This document shows, piece after piece, positions 44,942 through 51,364 of a DNA stretch of 64,000 bases. The stretch covers positions 34,858 through 98,857 of the IMG/VR virus record IMGVR_UViG_3300009181_000044; one strand, written 5' to 3'. The position numbers and the translations under genes were made by a program. This DNA is from a virus. How positions within the stretch are numbered: the first letter of the stretch is position 1; the number at the start of each line of letters is the position of its first letter. The notes below the pieces were generated by a model. It saw only the letters and a list, made by a program, of their open reading frames with translations, ran no database searches and was not told the DNA's origin.

Positions 44942-45304
44942 TTACGCTTTCAACACGCCCAAGAAATAAACTGCGGCTTTGCCAGTCAGTTTGCTCAAAA
45001 TGTCTTCGTCAATCTCAGCACCTTTAGCTTCGATTGCGGCTTTAAGATCAGCAATGCTAGACTCTTTGCTAACACGCTTACTACCTTCACCAGCAGGCTT
45101 GGCAGTTTTGCTAGTAGAAGCACCGGCTTCTTTCTTAACATAAACACCAGCTTGTACTAGTACCATACGAACGCCGTTAGGCGACATTTCAATTTCTTCT
45201 GCAATATCTTTGATAATTTCAGTTGAGGATTCAGGGGTTGGGCCTGCTCCTTCATACATTTCAATAACTTTAGTTTTCAGTTCTTCAGTCCATGCGCTTG
45301 CCAT
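44942..45304 (-). CDS. Small DNA-binding protein candidate
   Basis: A 120-residue protein. Residues 3-55 (WTEELKTKVIEMYEGA...IAEEIEMSPNGVRMVLVQAGVYV) read like a Myb/HTH domain, then comes a Lys/Ser/Ala-rich linker and a short C-terminal helical domain with LTGKAAVYFLGVLKA. It is followed by its own terminator, as for an abundant architectural or regulatory protein. Confidence 0.6.
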   Translation of the reverse strand: MASAWTEELKTKVIEMYEGAGPTPESSTEIIKDIAEEIEMSPNGVRMVLVQAGVYVKKEAGASTSKTAKPAGEGSKRVSKESSIADLKAAIEAKGAEIDEDILSKLTGKAAVYFLGVLKA

Positions 45305-45317
45305 ATTTGTTCCTTTT

Positions 45318-45590
45318 TTAAATATATTCTGTGTTGATTGCCGACATTTGTTTTGGAGAAAATCGGCGATAGTTGTGCTTTAGATCGTGTTTAGCCAATA
45401 GAGCCATAGTTGCTTCATGCTGTGCGGTCTTTAAAGTACGCATTTCATTGGCAAATAAGGCAAACTCATCTTCTGGCATTTTGGTAACATCAATGCCTTC
45501 AATAAATTCAGTGGGGGTAACCAACTCAACTATTGCTCGGTCAGAAACTGAGCCGTCAGCTTTAGTGTATGTAAATTCCAAAAGTTTCAT
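45318..45590 (-). CDS. Conserved phage hypothetical protein
   Basis: A 90-residue protein starting MKLLEFTYTKADGSVSDRAIVEL and ending LKHNYRRFSPKQMSAINTEYI. The beta-strand start with YTKADG...SDR recurs in aquatic-phage proteins of unknown role. First gene after the promoter at 45621. Confidence 0.65.
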   Translation of the reverse strand: MKLLEFTYTKADGSVSDRAIVELVTPTEFIEGIDVTKMPEDEFALFANEMRTLKTAQHEATMALLAKHDLKHNYRRFSPKQMSAINTEYI

Positions 45591-45620
45591 GATGTGCCTT
45601 TTCTAATTGATTAAGTATAT

Positions 45621-45649
45621 ATTATATACTATAACAGTGATTGATTCAA
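45621..45649 (-). promoter_or_regulatory. Sigma70 promoter
   Basis: TTGAAT, 17 bp and TATAAT on the - strand, upstream of the 45318 and 44942 genes. Confidence 0.82.
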
Positions 45650-45660
45650 ATAAAAAATTT

Positions 45661-45921
45661 TTAATCTTGTTTTAATATTTCTTTTGACAGTCCACGTTCA
45701 AACGCTTCCGCGTATTTTGTAAATAAAAGAGGCAGTACTAAAAATGGGGCAACTATAGTACTAATGATTATATAAATGAATATACTTAACTTAGGATTCT
45801 TTGTAAATCCGTTTTCTACATTATTAGATCGTGCTTTTTGTAATAGTGGATAAAACCATATATAACAAGCAGTAAAAGAAGTACTAAACGCAAATAGCAA
45901 ATAGTATTCTATTACATCCAT
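45661..45921 (-). CDS. Membrane protein with two helices
   Basis: An 86-residue protein with two hydrophobic segments (residues ~6-26 LLFAFSTSFTACYIWFYPLL and ~47-68 IFIYIIISTIVAPFLVLPLL) and a charged C-terminus. Overlaps the upstream gene by 10 nt. Unknown function; probably inner membrane. Confidence 0.65.
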   Translation of the reverse strand: MDVIEYYLLFAFSTSFTACYIWFYPLLQKARSNNVENGFTKNPKLSIFIYIIISTIVAPFLVLPLLFTKYAEAFERGLSKEILKQD

Positions 45922-46304
45922 ACCAGCCTTCCGTTCTTATCGTGAGCGCGTGCACCCAACTGGAAACTTACTCTGCCTTCTGGCACTTTTTTGTCAGGAT
46001 TACTACGAGCAGCTTGAACAGCCTCTGATTGTGTTTTAGGATTACTACTAAACAATGCTTTGTCTGCTCTGCCAGTAAACAGCTTAAATATTTTAGCTAA
46101 TCGAATATCAGTATGCGACCACTGTGGGTTGCTAGGCGTTTTTCTACGTGCACGAATATTAGTTAAAGCATTTTTAATTTGCTCATTGTTGGGCTGCTGT
46201 TTCAACAGCCGCTGCAACTTTAGTTTACGATTCTTTTCGTATTTGTTAGAGCTCTTATAAACTGCACTGTAGTTTTGTTTTGATTTACTAGCTGATTTAG
46301 CCAA
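45912..46304 (-). CDS. Basic hypothetical protein
   Basis: A 130-residue, strongly basic protein (KSKQNYSAVYKSSNKYEKNRKLK). It has no metal-binding motif. A VSFQLGARAHDKNGRLVWM end follows a helical middle. It could bind nucleic acid by its charge. Translation is coupled to the overlapping membrane-protein gene. Confidence 0.55.
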   Translation of the reverse strand: MAKSASKSKQNYSAVYKSSNKYEKNRKLKLQRLLKQQPNNEQIKNALTNIRARRKTPSNPQWSHTDIRLAKIFKLFTGRADKALFSSNPKTQSEAVQAARSNPDKKVPEGRVSFQLGARAHDKNGRLVWM

Positions 46305-46305
46305 T

Positions 46306-46560
46306 TTAATATCCTTTTCTTATTTTAAAGATGCCAGTATCTTCTACTGACTTGAGCTCAACAATTTTAGCTTGCTCTAAGTATTCTAAGACTGCAAATG
46401 CTTCACCAAAAGAAAAAATACGTTGCTGCTCTTGATTAACAAGATCAGCAACGTGATTTAAATACTCTAGGCTTACTAGCTTCCAAGTCTCAGTACTTAG
46501 TTCACCAACGAGAGTCTTGAAGGGATTCGTTTTCAAACTGGACTTCGTGGTATTCGACAT
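46306..46560 (-). CDS. Hypothetical protein
   Basis: An 84-residue protein from the ATG at 46560 (MSNTTKSSLKTNPFKTLVGEL). It has a helical core with LEYLNHVADLVNQEQQRIF and ends in a basic IRKGY. The gene overlaps the following upstream gene by 59 nt in another frame. No motif is recognised. Confidence 0.55.
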   Translation of the reverse strand: MSNTTKSSLKTNPFKTLVGELSTETWKLVSLEYLNHVADLVNQEQQRIFSFGEAFAVLEYLEQAKIVELKSVEDTGIFKIRKGY

Positions 46561-46834
46561 GGGCAGCCTCGTCACTTTCAGCAAGTATTTCTAGTTCTTT
46601 AGCCTTGAGCACTTTCATGTGAATATCGTAGCAGGCTTGCAAAGCTGTAATTAGATCAGGTACTTGTTCAATAGAGATAGGCATATAGCGACGGCAAGTA
46701 TCTGTAATAGCGATTTCGTCTAAGCCGCCAGCATTAGTACCATATTCAACATAGTTGTAGAAATAGCTGTCATTATATTCAAAGGTCTCGTCGGTGTCGG
46801 TGAGGTCTAGGACTTCGGAAAAGTAAATTTTCAT
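46502..46834 (-). CDS. Hypothetical acidic protein
   Basis: A 110-residue acidic protein (MKIYFSEVLDLTDTDETFEYND...) with a single-domain look and no known motif. First gene of the block driven by the promoter at 46870. Its 3' end overlaps the next gene. Confidence 0.6.
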   Translation of the reverse strand: MKIYFSEVLDLTDTDETFEYNDSYFYNYVEYGTNAGGLDEIAITDTCRRYMPISIEQVPDLITALQACYDIHMKVLKAKELEILAESDEAAHVEYHEVQFENESLQDSRW

Positions 46835-46869
46835 AGTTTGTTTGCTTTAAAGTTGTTAGTGAAGTTAAT

Positions 46870-46898
46870 ATTATACTAAAAAATACTCAGCAATTCAA
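46870..46898 (-). promoter_or_regulatory. Sigma70 promoter
   Basis: TTGAAT, 17 bp and TATAAT on the - strand. It lies between the tRNA-CAT gene at 46929 and the 46502 gene. Confidence 0.8.
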
Positions 46899-46928
46899 GT
46901 AAATATTTTTTAATCAAAGTAGAATAGG

Positions 46929-47003
46929 TGGTGCACTGACTAGGAATTGAACCTAGACTCGACCGATTATGAGTCGGCTGCTTTACCATTAAGCTATCAG
47001 TGC
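46929..47003 (-). tRNA. tRNA with CAT anticodon (Met or Ile2)
   Basis: Full cloverleaf: acceptor GCACTGA/TCAGTGC, loop CTCATAA on a CCGA/TCGG stem, T-loop TTCAATT, A73 and an encoded CCA. Elongator Met and lysidine-modified Ile2 both use CAT; sequence alone does not separate them. Its 5' 15 nt overlap the end of the 46989 CDS. Confidence 0.9.
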
Positions 47004-47519
47004 TTGTTTTTTAATTTGTTCTAGTGATATTGGGGTGTAATTAATTCTTTCTACTGATACATTAAAGTATCTGCGATCTGGAATTTGTGCTAATTGCATA
47101 CGAACTACATTGTTATGTAGGTGCCCGTGCACATTAAGACCCCAGCGTGCTAGGCTTTCAGGGTGAATGGGAATATGGGTTAATATAATTCCGTCAAACT
47201 GGTGCGATCCACGAATGTCTTTAAAGTACTTTAAGTACTGTTGAGCAGTAGCTAAATCGTGATTGCCTTTAACAAGAACTTTTTCGCCATTAAGTCTACC
47301 TAAGATTTCCAATCCTGTAGCATTACGAGTCATAGTTACGTCACCCAAAAAGTAAACTTTATCCGCAGGACGCACCATACTGTTATGGCAAACAACCATA
47401 TGTTCATTCATATGTTCAACCGAATCAAAAACGCGCAGGGGAGCGCCTTCTGAGTCTTTAAACGTCAAAATGTTTTGGTGATGAAAGTGATGGTCACTTG
47501 CGAAAAATATGTTTGGCAT
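46989..47519 (-). CDS. Metallophosphoesterase (calcineurin-like)
   Basis: A 176-residue protein starting MPNIFFASDHHFHHQNIL. Metal-site motifs are DHHFHH, FLGDVTM, KGNHDL, THIPIH and NVHGHLHN. This compact type acts on small phosphodiesters or phosphomonoesters; the substrate is unknown. The ATG at 47519 gives the canonical start. Its stop codon lies inside the D-arm of tRNA-CAT. Confidence 0.85.
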   Translation of the reverse strand: MPNIFFASDHHFHHQNILTFKDSEGAPLRVFDSVEHMNEHMVVCHNSMVRPADKVYFLGDVTMTRNATGLEILGRLNGEKVLVKGNHDLATAQQYLKYFKDIRGSHQFDGIILTHIPIHPESLARWGLNVHGHLHNNVVRMQLAQIPDRRYFNVSVERINYTPISLEQIKKQALIA

Positions 47520-47546
47520 AAATAAAAAATCCCTGAACAAGTATAT

Positions 47547-47575
47547 ATTATACTAAATTCAAGGATTTGTGTCAA
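47547..47575 (-). promoter_or_regulatory. Consensus sigma70 promoter
   Basis: TTGACA, 17 bp and TATAAT on the - strand, a perfect consensus, directly upstream of the metallophosphoesterase and tRNA-CAT. Confidence 0.9.
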
Positions 47576-47586
47576 GTTTAGATAAT

Positions 47587-47661
47587 TGGTACCTGGTGAC
47601 GGGTTCGAACCGCCGACCTTCGCCGTGTAAAAGCACTGCTCTACCGCTGAGCTAACCAGGC
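47587..47661 (-). tRNA. tRNA-Val (TAC)
   Basis: Acceptor GCCTGGT/ACCAGGT, D-stem GCTC/GAGC, loop TTTACAC giving anticodon TAC, T-loop TTCGAAC, CCA encoded. The anticodon stem is imperfect (GTGCT/GGCGA). Confidence 0.88.
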
Positions 47662-47733
47662 AATTCCAACTGTTACCTTACGCTAAACCGTTGGCGTTTT
47701 TGCGGCCTTTTTTAAAGTCACATAGGAACTGAC

Positions 47734-47807
47734 TGGAGCAGGGTGCGAGAATCGAACTCGCAACCGAAGATTGGAAATCTGCTGTTTTACCACTAAACTA
47801 ACCCTGC
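47734..47807 (-). tRNA. tRNA-Gly (TCC)
   Basis: Acceptor GCAGGGT/ACCCTGC, loop TTTCCAA with anticodon TCC, T-arm GCGAG/CTCGC, T73, CCA encoded. Confidence 0.92.
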
Positions 47808-47815
47808 AAAAAATC

Positions 47816-47890
47816 TGGAGCAGGATGTCGGGTTCGAACCGACGACATTCTCGTTGGCAACGAGACATTCTACCACTGAATTAATCCTGC
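47816..47890 (-). tRNA. tRNA-Gly (GCC)
   Basis: Acceptor GCAGGAT/ATCCTGC, stem TCTCG/CGAGA, loop TTGCCAA, anticodon GCC, T-loop TTCGAAC, CCA encoded. It lies 8 nt upstream of tRNA-Gly(TCC) in transcription order, so a tandem pair. Confidence 0.93.
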
Positions 47891-47891
47891 G

Positions 47892-47983
47892 TGGCGGAAG
47901 ACGGAGGAGTCGAACCCCATCCCTGTTAAGAGAACCTGGTTTTCAAGGCCAGTCGCAGGACCAACCCCGCTGCATCATCTTCC
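47892..47983 (-). tRNA. tRNA-Ser (TGA)
   Basis: A class II tRNA with a long variable arm. Acceptor GGAAGAT/GTCTTCC, G73, loop CTTGAAA with anticodon TGA, CCA encoded. One nt separates it from tRNA-Gly(GCC). Confidence 0.92.
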
Positions 47984-48065
47984 AAGACTAGTTATTTTTG
48001 TGTCAGGAAACTAGCAAACCCCGTGAGCGCAGCCCATCCTGTTTTCGCGTCAGCGGAGCCAGAAG

Positions 48066-48662
48066 CTAAGAAGCATTTGTAGACAGGTCTGGCAATTTTT
48101 CTTTGCGTGATTCAATCAATTTGTTGATACGCTCAAGCACTTGTTCTGAAGTCATCCAAATGTCTTTGTTGTGCAACATAGCTTGGATTTCTTCGGTAGT
48201 TAAAAAATCTTTGTATACTTCGGTTAAGAACTGTTCTGACCAAGCTCGTTCAAACTGAACTTGATCGTACATTTCTCCGCCTTTACCAAATACTCCAGCC
48301 GAATAGTTGTGAAACATAAATAAGCTGTGTGGAGTTATTTCGTAACTGTGTCCTGACAAAAAGATCATGGTTGCAGCACTCATACAAGCACCTTCTACAC
48401 TAGTGGTGATGTGCGCAGCACTTTCACCCATTACGCGTAAGAATTGAATTGCGCTATATAAGTCTCCGCCACAACTGTTGATATGAAACTTAATCTCATC
48501 GTACTGTCGTGCATTGCGGATAATATCAAACCAGCTAGTATAATTTTCCGGCTCTAGTAGTTCTCCAGACAAATAAAACTCGTAAGAATTACTTGTGTTT
48601 TTGGTAAAAAACTCTGTTGACCCCAATTTAGGGTCAAGTAAATCATCTAGGCTATTTGTCAT
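48066..48662 (-). CDS. clpP: ClpP-like serine protease
   Basis: A 198-residue ClpP-fold protease. HINSCGGDLYSAIQFL forms the oxyanion region, EGACMSAATMIF holds the nucleophile Ser aligned with ClpP Ser97, and FMFHNYSAG holds the catalytic His. Length matches ClpP (~190-200). Phage ClpP proteins may mature capsids or work with host ClpX/ClpA. It lies in the tRNA region beside tmRNA, whose ALAA tag is a ClpXP signal; cooperation is an inference. Confidence 0.88.
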   Translation of the reverse strand: MTNSLDDLLDPKLGSTEFFTKNTSNSYEFYLSGELLEPENYTSWFDIIRNARQYDEIKFHINSCGGDLYSAIQFLRVMGESAAHITTSVEGACMSAATMIFLSGHSYEITPHSLFMFHNYSAGVFGKGGEMYDQVQFERAWSEQFLTEVYKDFLTTEEIQAMLHNKDIWMTSEQVLERINKLIESRKEKLPDLSTNAS

Positions 48663-48674
48663 GTTATTTTATAA

Positions 48675-49217
48675 TTAGAAGCTAAACCCTACTCCGAGAC
48701 CATAAGCATTTTCTTGAATATCTTGATAGCTTTTGCTAGCATTTAAGTTTAATACAACGTTCTTAAGAACTGGGTAGCTATACGTACCAAATACAACTGA
48801 TTGTTTAGTTTCAGTTGTAGCAGTTGTGCCTACGCGAGTTTTTACACCAGCTAAAGCAAAACCAGGGCCAACCTTTAAACCAGCAGTTGCACCAACTAAG
48901 CCGTATTTATAGTCTGAGTTACGAGCACCATTAAGCCCATTGTCAAGACCAACACCAACAAAAGGTGTAACGCCAAACATGGATTTACCAGCTGTAACTT
49001 CTAGGCTATGAATCATGCCACCAGTTTCAAATGTGGCTGTACGGCCTTGTGCACCTAACTGAATGCCACTAACTTCTTTACCAGCACGAATATACTGAGC
49101 AGTACTGCGAGCACCAGAAGCCTGATCGTTAACACTATCGATGTCAACGCTAAAATAATCAGCAGCAGATGCCGCACATGATAAAGCAACTAAAGTTGCA
49201 GTTAAGACTTTTTTCAT
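48675..49217 (-). CDS. Outer-membrane beta-barrel protein
   Basis: A 180-residue protein with a Sec signal peptide (MKKVLTATLVALSCAASAA, cut before DYFS), alternating beta strands with Gly/Ala turns, and a C-terminal Phe (GVGFSF) as in outer-membrane beta-signals. The ATG at 49217 with AAGGAA is chosen over an upstream start. Size fits OmpX/Lom-like 8-stranded barrels. A role in superinfection exclusion or receptor masking is inference. Confidence 0.75.
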   Translation of the reverse strand: MKKVLTATLVALSCAASAADYFSVDIDSVNDQASGARSTAQYIRAGKEVSGIQLGAQGRTATFETGGMIHSLEVTAGKSMFGVTPFVGVGLDNGLNGARNSDYKYGLVGATAGLKVGPGFALAGVKTRVGTTATTETKQSVVFGTYSYPVLKNVVLNLNASKSYQDIQENAYGLGVGFSF

Positions 49218-49261
49218 AAAATTCCTTGTTAATGCCAACTTATTCTGTTACGAGGAAAGTT

Positions 49262-49526
49262 GGCGGAAACCCTAAGCAGTGTTTAGGCTGCTAATGCGAA
49301 CTGTGAGTCGTTTGCGTTTACTTTTTGTTTAGTTTTTACAGCTACTCTGCTGAGTTGTCCACTCGTTTACTTGTCGCCCTGTCGAAACTATGCAGGCCCA
49401 TCAAAAGCACATAATCCCCACTAGAGCCCTAAGAGGTTTCTTTCATCTAGGACAACTATGTGCTTATGGTGGACCTGGGGGGATTCGCACCCCCGTCCAA
49501 GACACTTTTCTGTTTGCTTCATACAA
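49262..49526 (-). ncRNA. ssrA: tmRNA, circularly permuted (two-piece)
   Basis: In transcription order the acceptor piece comes first: T-arm GGGGG TGCGAAT CCCCC, then CAGGTCC, A73 and CCA ending at 49467. An intervening segment with a 9-bp stem (TATGTGCTT at 49457 and its complement at 49405) follows. The coding piece starts at 49399 with GGGCCTG, which pairs with CAGGTCC and includes the G3-U70 pair that directs alanine charging. The resume codon GCA is at 49315, and the tag reads ANDSQFALAA, stop at 49283. A GCAG/CTGC helix flanks the stop, as P5 does. The outer ends are approximate. Confidence 0.93.
49283..49315 (-). other. tmRNA tag reading frame (ANDSQFALAA)
   Basis: Eleven codons, GCA AAC GAC ... 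GCC TAA, on the coding piece of the permuted tmRNA. The peptide ends in LAA, the ClpX recognition signal, and begins AND as in most proteobacterial tags. Confidence 0.93.
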
Positions 49527-49643
49527 CCATATTATAACACACTACCCATGCTAGGCTAAGCTAATCCTAGTTACCCGCGGAAGGTGTGCGTACGTTTACT
49601 CCGCATATATGTATTAAGTGGCGAGTAATGTGCTATAATATGG
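49527..49643 (-). ncRNA. Structured leader of the tmRNA precursor
   Basis: Segments 49625-49643 and 49527-49545 pair over 19 bp with two G-U wobbles, enclosing smaller stems (GCGGA/TCCGC at 49577/49600, CTAGG/CCTAG). It starts at the CCA of tRNA-Thr and ends ~28 nt before the tmRNA acceptor piece. It could be the precursor 5' part or a processing element. A shorter version follows tRNA-Lys at 53086-53146. Confidence 0.5.
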
Positions 49644-49715
49644 TGCCGACTATCGGATTCGAACTGATGACCTATCGCTTACAAGGCGATTGCACTACCA
49701 CTGTGCTAAGTCGGC
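49641..49715 (-). tRNA. tRNA-Thr (TGT)
   Basis: Acceptor GCCGACT/AGTCGGC, stem ATCGC/GCGAT, loop CTTGTAA with anticodon TGT, T-loop TTCGAAT, CCA encoded. It lies directly upstream of the tmRNA leader. Confidence 0.94.
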
Positions 49716-49719
49716 AATC

Positions 49720-49796
49720 TGGAGTTGGTGACAGGATTCGAACCTGCATAATACGGATTTGCAATCCGTTGCCTAGCCGTTCAGCTACACACCAAC
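49720..49796 (-). tRNA. tRNA-Cys (GCA)
   Basis: Acceptor GTTGGTG/CACCAAC, stem ACGGA/TCCGT, loop TTGCAAA, anticodon GCA, T73, CCA encoded. Only 4 nt separate it from tRNA-Thr. Confidence 0.94.
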
Positions 49797-49797
49797 A

Positions 49798-50025
49798 TTA
49801 AATCATTTTTCTATCGTGTACTAATGCACTAAAGGTATCAAATAGCTGACCAAACTTTAATTCGTAAATGGTTTCTAAGCCTAACAAGAAGTTGGAAATC
49901 TCATCTTGAGTTATTGGTCCACCACCAATTTTGCCTTCCAAAACATTTTTGTTTAAAAGCTGAATTTCATCAGTAATTCTCCAGCAATCAAGAATTTGTT
50001 GTTCAAGATCAAATCTGTCTGCCAT
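49798..50025 (-). CDS. Hypothetical helical protein
   Basis: A 75-residue helix-rich protein (MADRFDLEQQILDCWRITDEI, then GGPITQDEISNFLLGLETIYELK). Overlaps the short RHH gene by 17 nt and ends 2 nt before tRNA-Cys. It resembles small helical proteins common in T4-like aquatic phages. Function unknown. Confidence 0.65.
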   Translation of the reverse strand: MADRFDLEQQILDCWRITDEIQLLNKNVLEGKIGGGPITQDEISNFLLGLETIYELKFGQLFDTFSALVHDRKMI

Positions 50026-50155
50026 TTTGTTTTTCCTTTAGTAATTGTTTAATTGCGTTTTCTACTAATTGACTCAGGGTAATGTTTTGCTGTTTTGCTA
50101 AACGCTTGCACTGGTCTAATAATTCTTTATCAAAGTGTATTGTAACTGTTTTCAC
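50009..50155 (-). CDS. Small ribbon-helix-helix-like DNA-binding protein
   Basis: A 48-residue protein with a GTG start at 50155: MKTVTIHFDKELLDQCKRLA, then NITLSQLVENAIKQLL. A beta strand followed by two amphipathic helices is the Arc/CopG pattern. It starts 2 nt from the end of the upstream gene and overlaps the downstream ATG by 17 nt. A poor ribosome-binding site suggests coupling. Likely a transcription regulator. Confidence 0.6.
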   Translation of the reverse strand: MKTVTIHFDKELLDQCKRLAKQQNITLSQLVENAIKQLLKEKQNGRQI

Positions 50156-50156
50156 G

Positions 50157-50627
50157 TTAATTTGCAAGTATAAATTTTAATCGGTCTGCTGCATAACTAG
50201 CGGCAAATGCGTCTGGCTTTACCTGTGCAGTAATATTACAGGTGCCTTTAATATATCCAATAGCTTGACTTACTACTATGTTACTAGCATATTTATCATT
50301 AGGGTTAATATCTAAGTGAACCTCAACGTGTCTGTCTTCTAGCACATCTGCAAGCTGTTGAAATAGTTCTGATACTTTGTAAACTTCAATCATTAAGCGC
50401 ATTGCAGGTTTATTTGCTTTTTGGTCGTAGTCACGTTCACGCTGTATATCGCCAAAAATTTTGCAACCATGCTTGCCGTCTATATGAACAACAACTGCTA
50501 AAGTATAGTCTGCATACCAGATACCGCGAACATTTAAACGCTCTGAATCAGCGCCTAAGTATATTTTGGTTTCAGGGGATTGCTCTACGATAAACTGTTT
50601 TACTTGTTCAATGTCAAAGGGTTGCAT
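50157..50627 (-). CDS. RNase H-like fold protein (YkuK-type)
   Basis: A 156-residue protein. KIYLGADSERLNVRGIWYADY and the later DINPNDKYASNIV place acidic residues as in the YkuK/DUF458 branch of RNase H-like folds, whose activity is unknown. It heads a small operon with the RHH-like gene. Confidence 0.6.
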   Translation of the reverse strand: MQPFDIEQVKQFIVEQSPETKIYLGADSERLNVRGIWYADYTLAVVVHIDGKHGCKIFGDIQRERDYDQKANKPAMRLMIEVYKVSELFQQLADVLEDRHVEVHLDINPNDKYASNIVVSQAIGYIKGTCNITAQVKPDAFAASYAADRLKFILAN

Positions 50628-50640
50628 GATATTATGTGTT

Positions 50641-50717
50641 TGGTACGGCCTAAGAGATTCGAACTCCTAACCTTCTCGTTCGTAGCGAGGTGCACTATCC
50701 AGTTGTGCTAAGGCCGT
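50641..50717 (-). tRNA. tRNA-Arg (ACG)
   Basis: Acceptor ACGGCCT/AGGCCGT, loop CTACGAA with anticodon ACG on a CTCG/CGAG stem, T-loop TTCGAAT, CCA encoded. A34 would need deamination to inosine by the host enzyme TadA to read CGC/CGA codons. Confidence 0.93.
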
Positions 50718-50718
50718 G

Positions 50719-50792
50719 TGGCAGAGGGTACTGGGTTCGAACCAGTGATGACAGAGTCAAAGTCTGTAGTGTTACCGCTACACTAACCCCCA
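50719..50792 (-). tRNA. tRNA-Gln (TTG)
   Basis: Stem ACAGA/TCTGT, loop CTTTGAC with anticodon TTG, T-loop TTCGAAC, CCA encoded. T at position 1 is usual for Gln, but position 72 is T rather than A, so the first acceptor pair is open. Next to tRNA-Arg with a 1-nt gap. Confidence 0.88.
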
Positions 50793-50799
50793 ACTGTAT

Positions 50800-50875
50800 T
50801 GGCTCCCCAGGATGGGATCGAACCACCGACACGTTGATTAACAGTCAACTGCAACTACCGCTGTGCTACTAGGGA
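50800..50875 (-). tRNA. tRNA-Asn (GTT)
   Basis: Acceptor TCCCTAG/CTGGGGA, stem GTTGA/TCAAC, loop CTGTTAA with anticodon GTT, T-loop TTCGATC, CCA encoded. Confidence 0.93.
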
Positions 50876-50883
50876 ATGTGTTT

Positions 50884-51039
50884 TTACCAGTGGTGAATTA
50901 CACCGGCAACGATAAAACAGTTAGTTACTAAATAACTAACTACTATAATTGTTCTTATTATGGCAACTCGGTCAGCGGTTTCATTATCGCCTGATTTTTC
51001 GCCTAGGGCTTTAGCCCATAATGTCCATAATGTTTTCAT
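50884..51039 (-). CDS. Small membrane protein
   Basis: A 51-residue protein: a charged N-terminus (MKTLWTLWAKALGEKSGDNE) and one transmembrane helix (RTIIVVSYLVTNCFIVAGVI). It lies between tRNA-Asp and tRNA-Asn on the same strand. The ribosome-binding site is not obvious. Confidence 0.55.
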   Translation of the reverse strand: MKTLWTLWAKALGEKSGDNETADRVAIIRTIIVVSYLVTNCFIVAGVIHHW

Positions 51040-51043
51040 AATT

Positions 51044-51119
51044 TGGCGGGTCTAGGGGGTAACGATCCCCACTCTTCGGCAGTGACAGTGCCGTGTGCGT
51101 CCATGAACACTTTAGACCC
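51044..51119 (-). tRNA. tRNA-Asp (GTC)
   Basis: Acceptor GGGTCTA/TAGACCC, D-stem GTGT/ACAC, stem CGGCA/TGCCG, loop CTGTCAC with anticodon GTC, G73 as expected for Asp, CCA encoded. The T-arm is unusual: stem TGGGG/CCCCC with loop ATCGTTA instead of TTCRANY. Confidence 0.78.
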
Positions 51120-51123
51120 TTAT

Positions 51124-51207
51124 TGGTACGAGAGACGGGACTCGAACCCGTATGCCTTGCGACGAGAGATTTTAAGTCTCTTGAGTATACCATTTCTCCA
51201 CTCTCGC
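51124..51207 (-). tRNA. tRNA-Leu (TAA)
   Basis: A class II tRNA. Acceptor GCGAGAG/CTCTCGT, stem AGAGA/TCTCT, loop CTTAAAA with anticodon TAA, long variable arm, T-loop TTCGAGT, A73, CCA encoded. Confidence 0.93.
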
Positions 51208-51215
51208 GTATATTT

Positions 51216-51308
51216 TGGTGGATTAGGTTGGAGTCGAACCAACATTGTTTTCCCAGAGGGGACGGGTTTACAGCCCGCCGATGCACACGCCATAGCATCA
51301 ACTAATCC
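51216..51308 (-). tRNA. tRNA-Tyr (GTA)
   Basis: A class II tRNA of 93 nt. Acceptor GGATTAG/CTAATCC, D-stem GATGC/GCATC, loop CTGTAAA with anticodon GTA, long variable arm, T-loop TTCGACT, CCA encoded. Confidence 0.92.
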
Positions 51309-51364
51309 AGTGATTTTGAAAAGTAATTATAACAAAACTTGACCACAAAGTCAAGTTTAAAAAT

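Noticed and set aside
48001-48065. Possible RNA gene between tRNA-Ser and clpP
   Set aside because: Only a short ACTAGTT/AACTAG repeat is seen, with no tRNA or terminator features.
50690-50872. Protein-coding frames across the tRNA genes
   Set aside because: They read through tRNA cloverleaves on the opposite strand and have no independent support.
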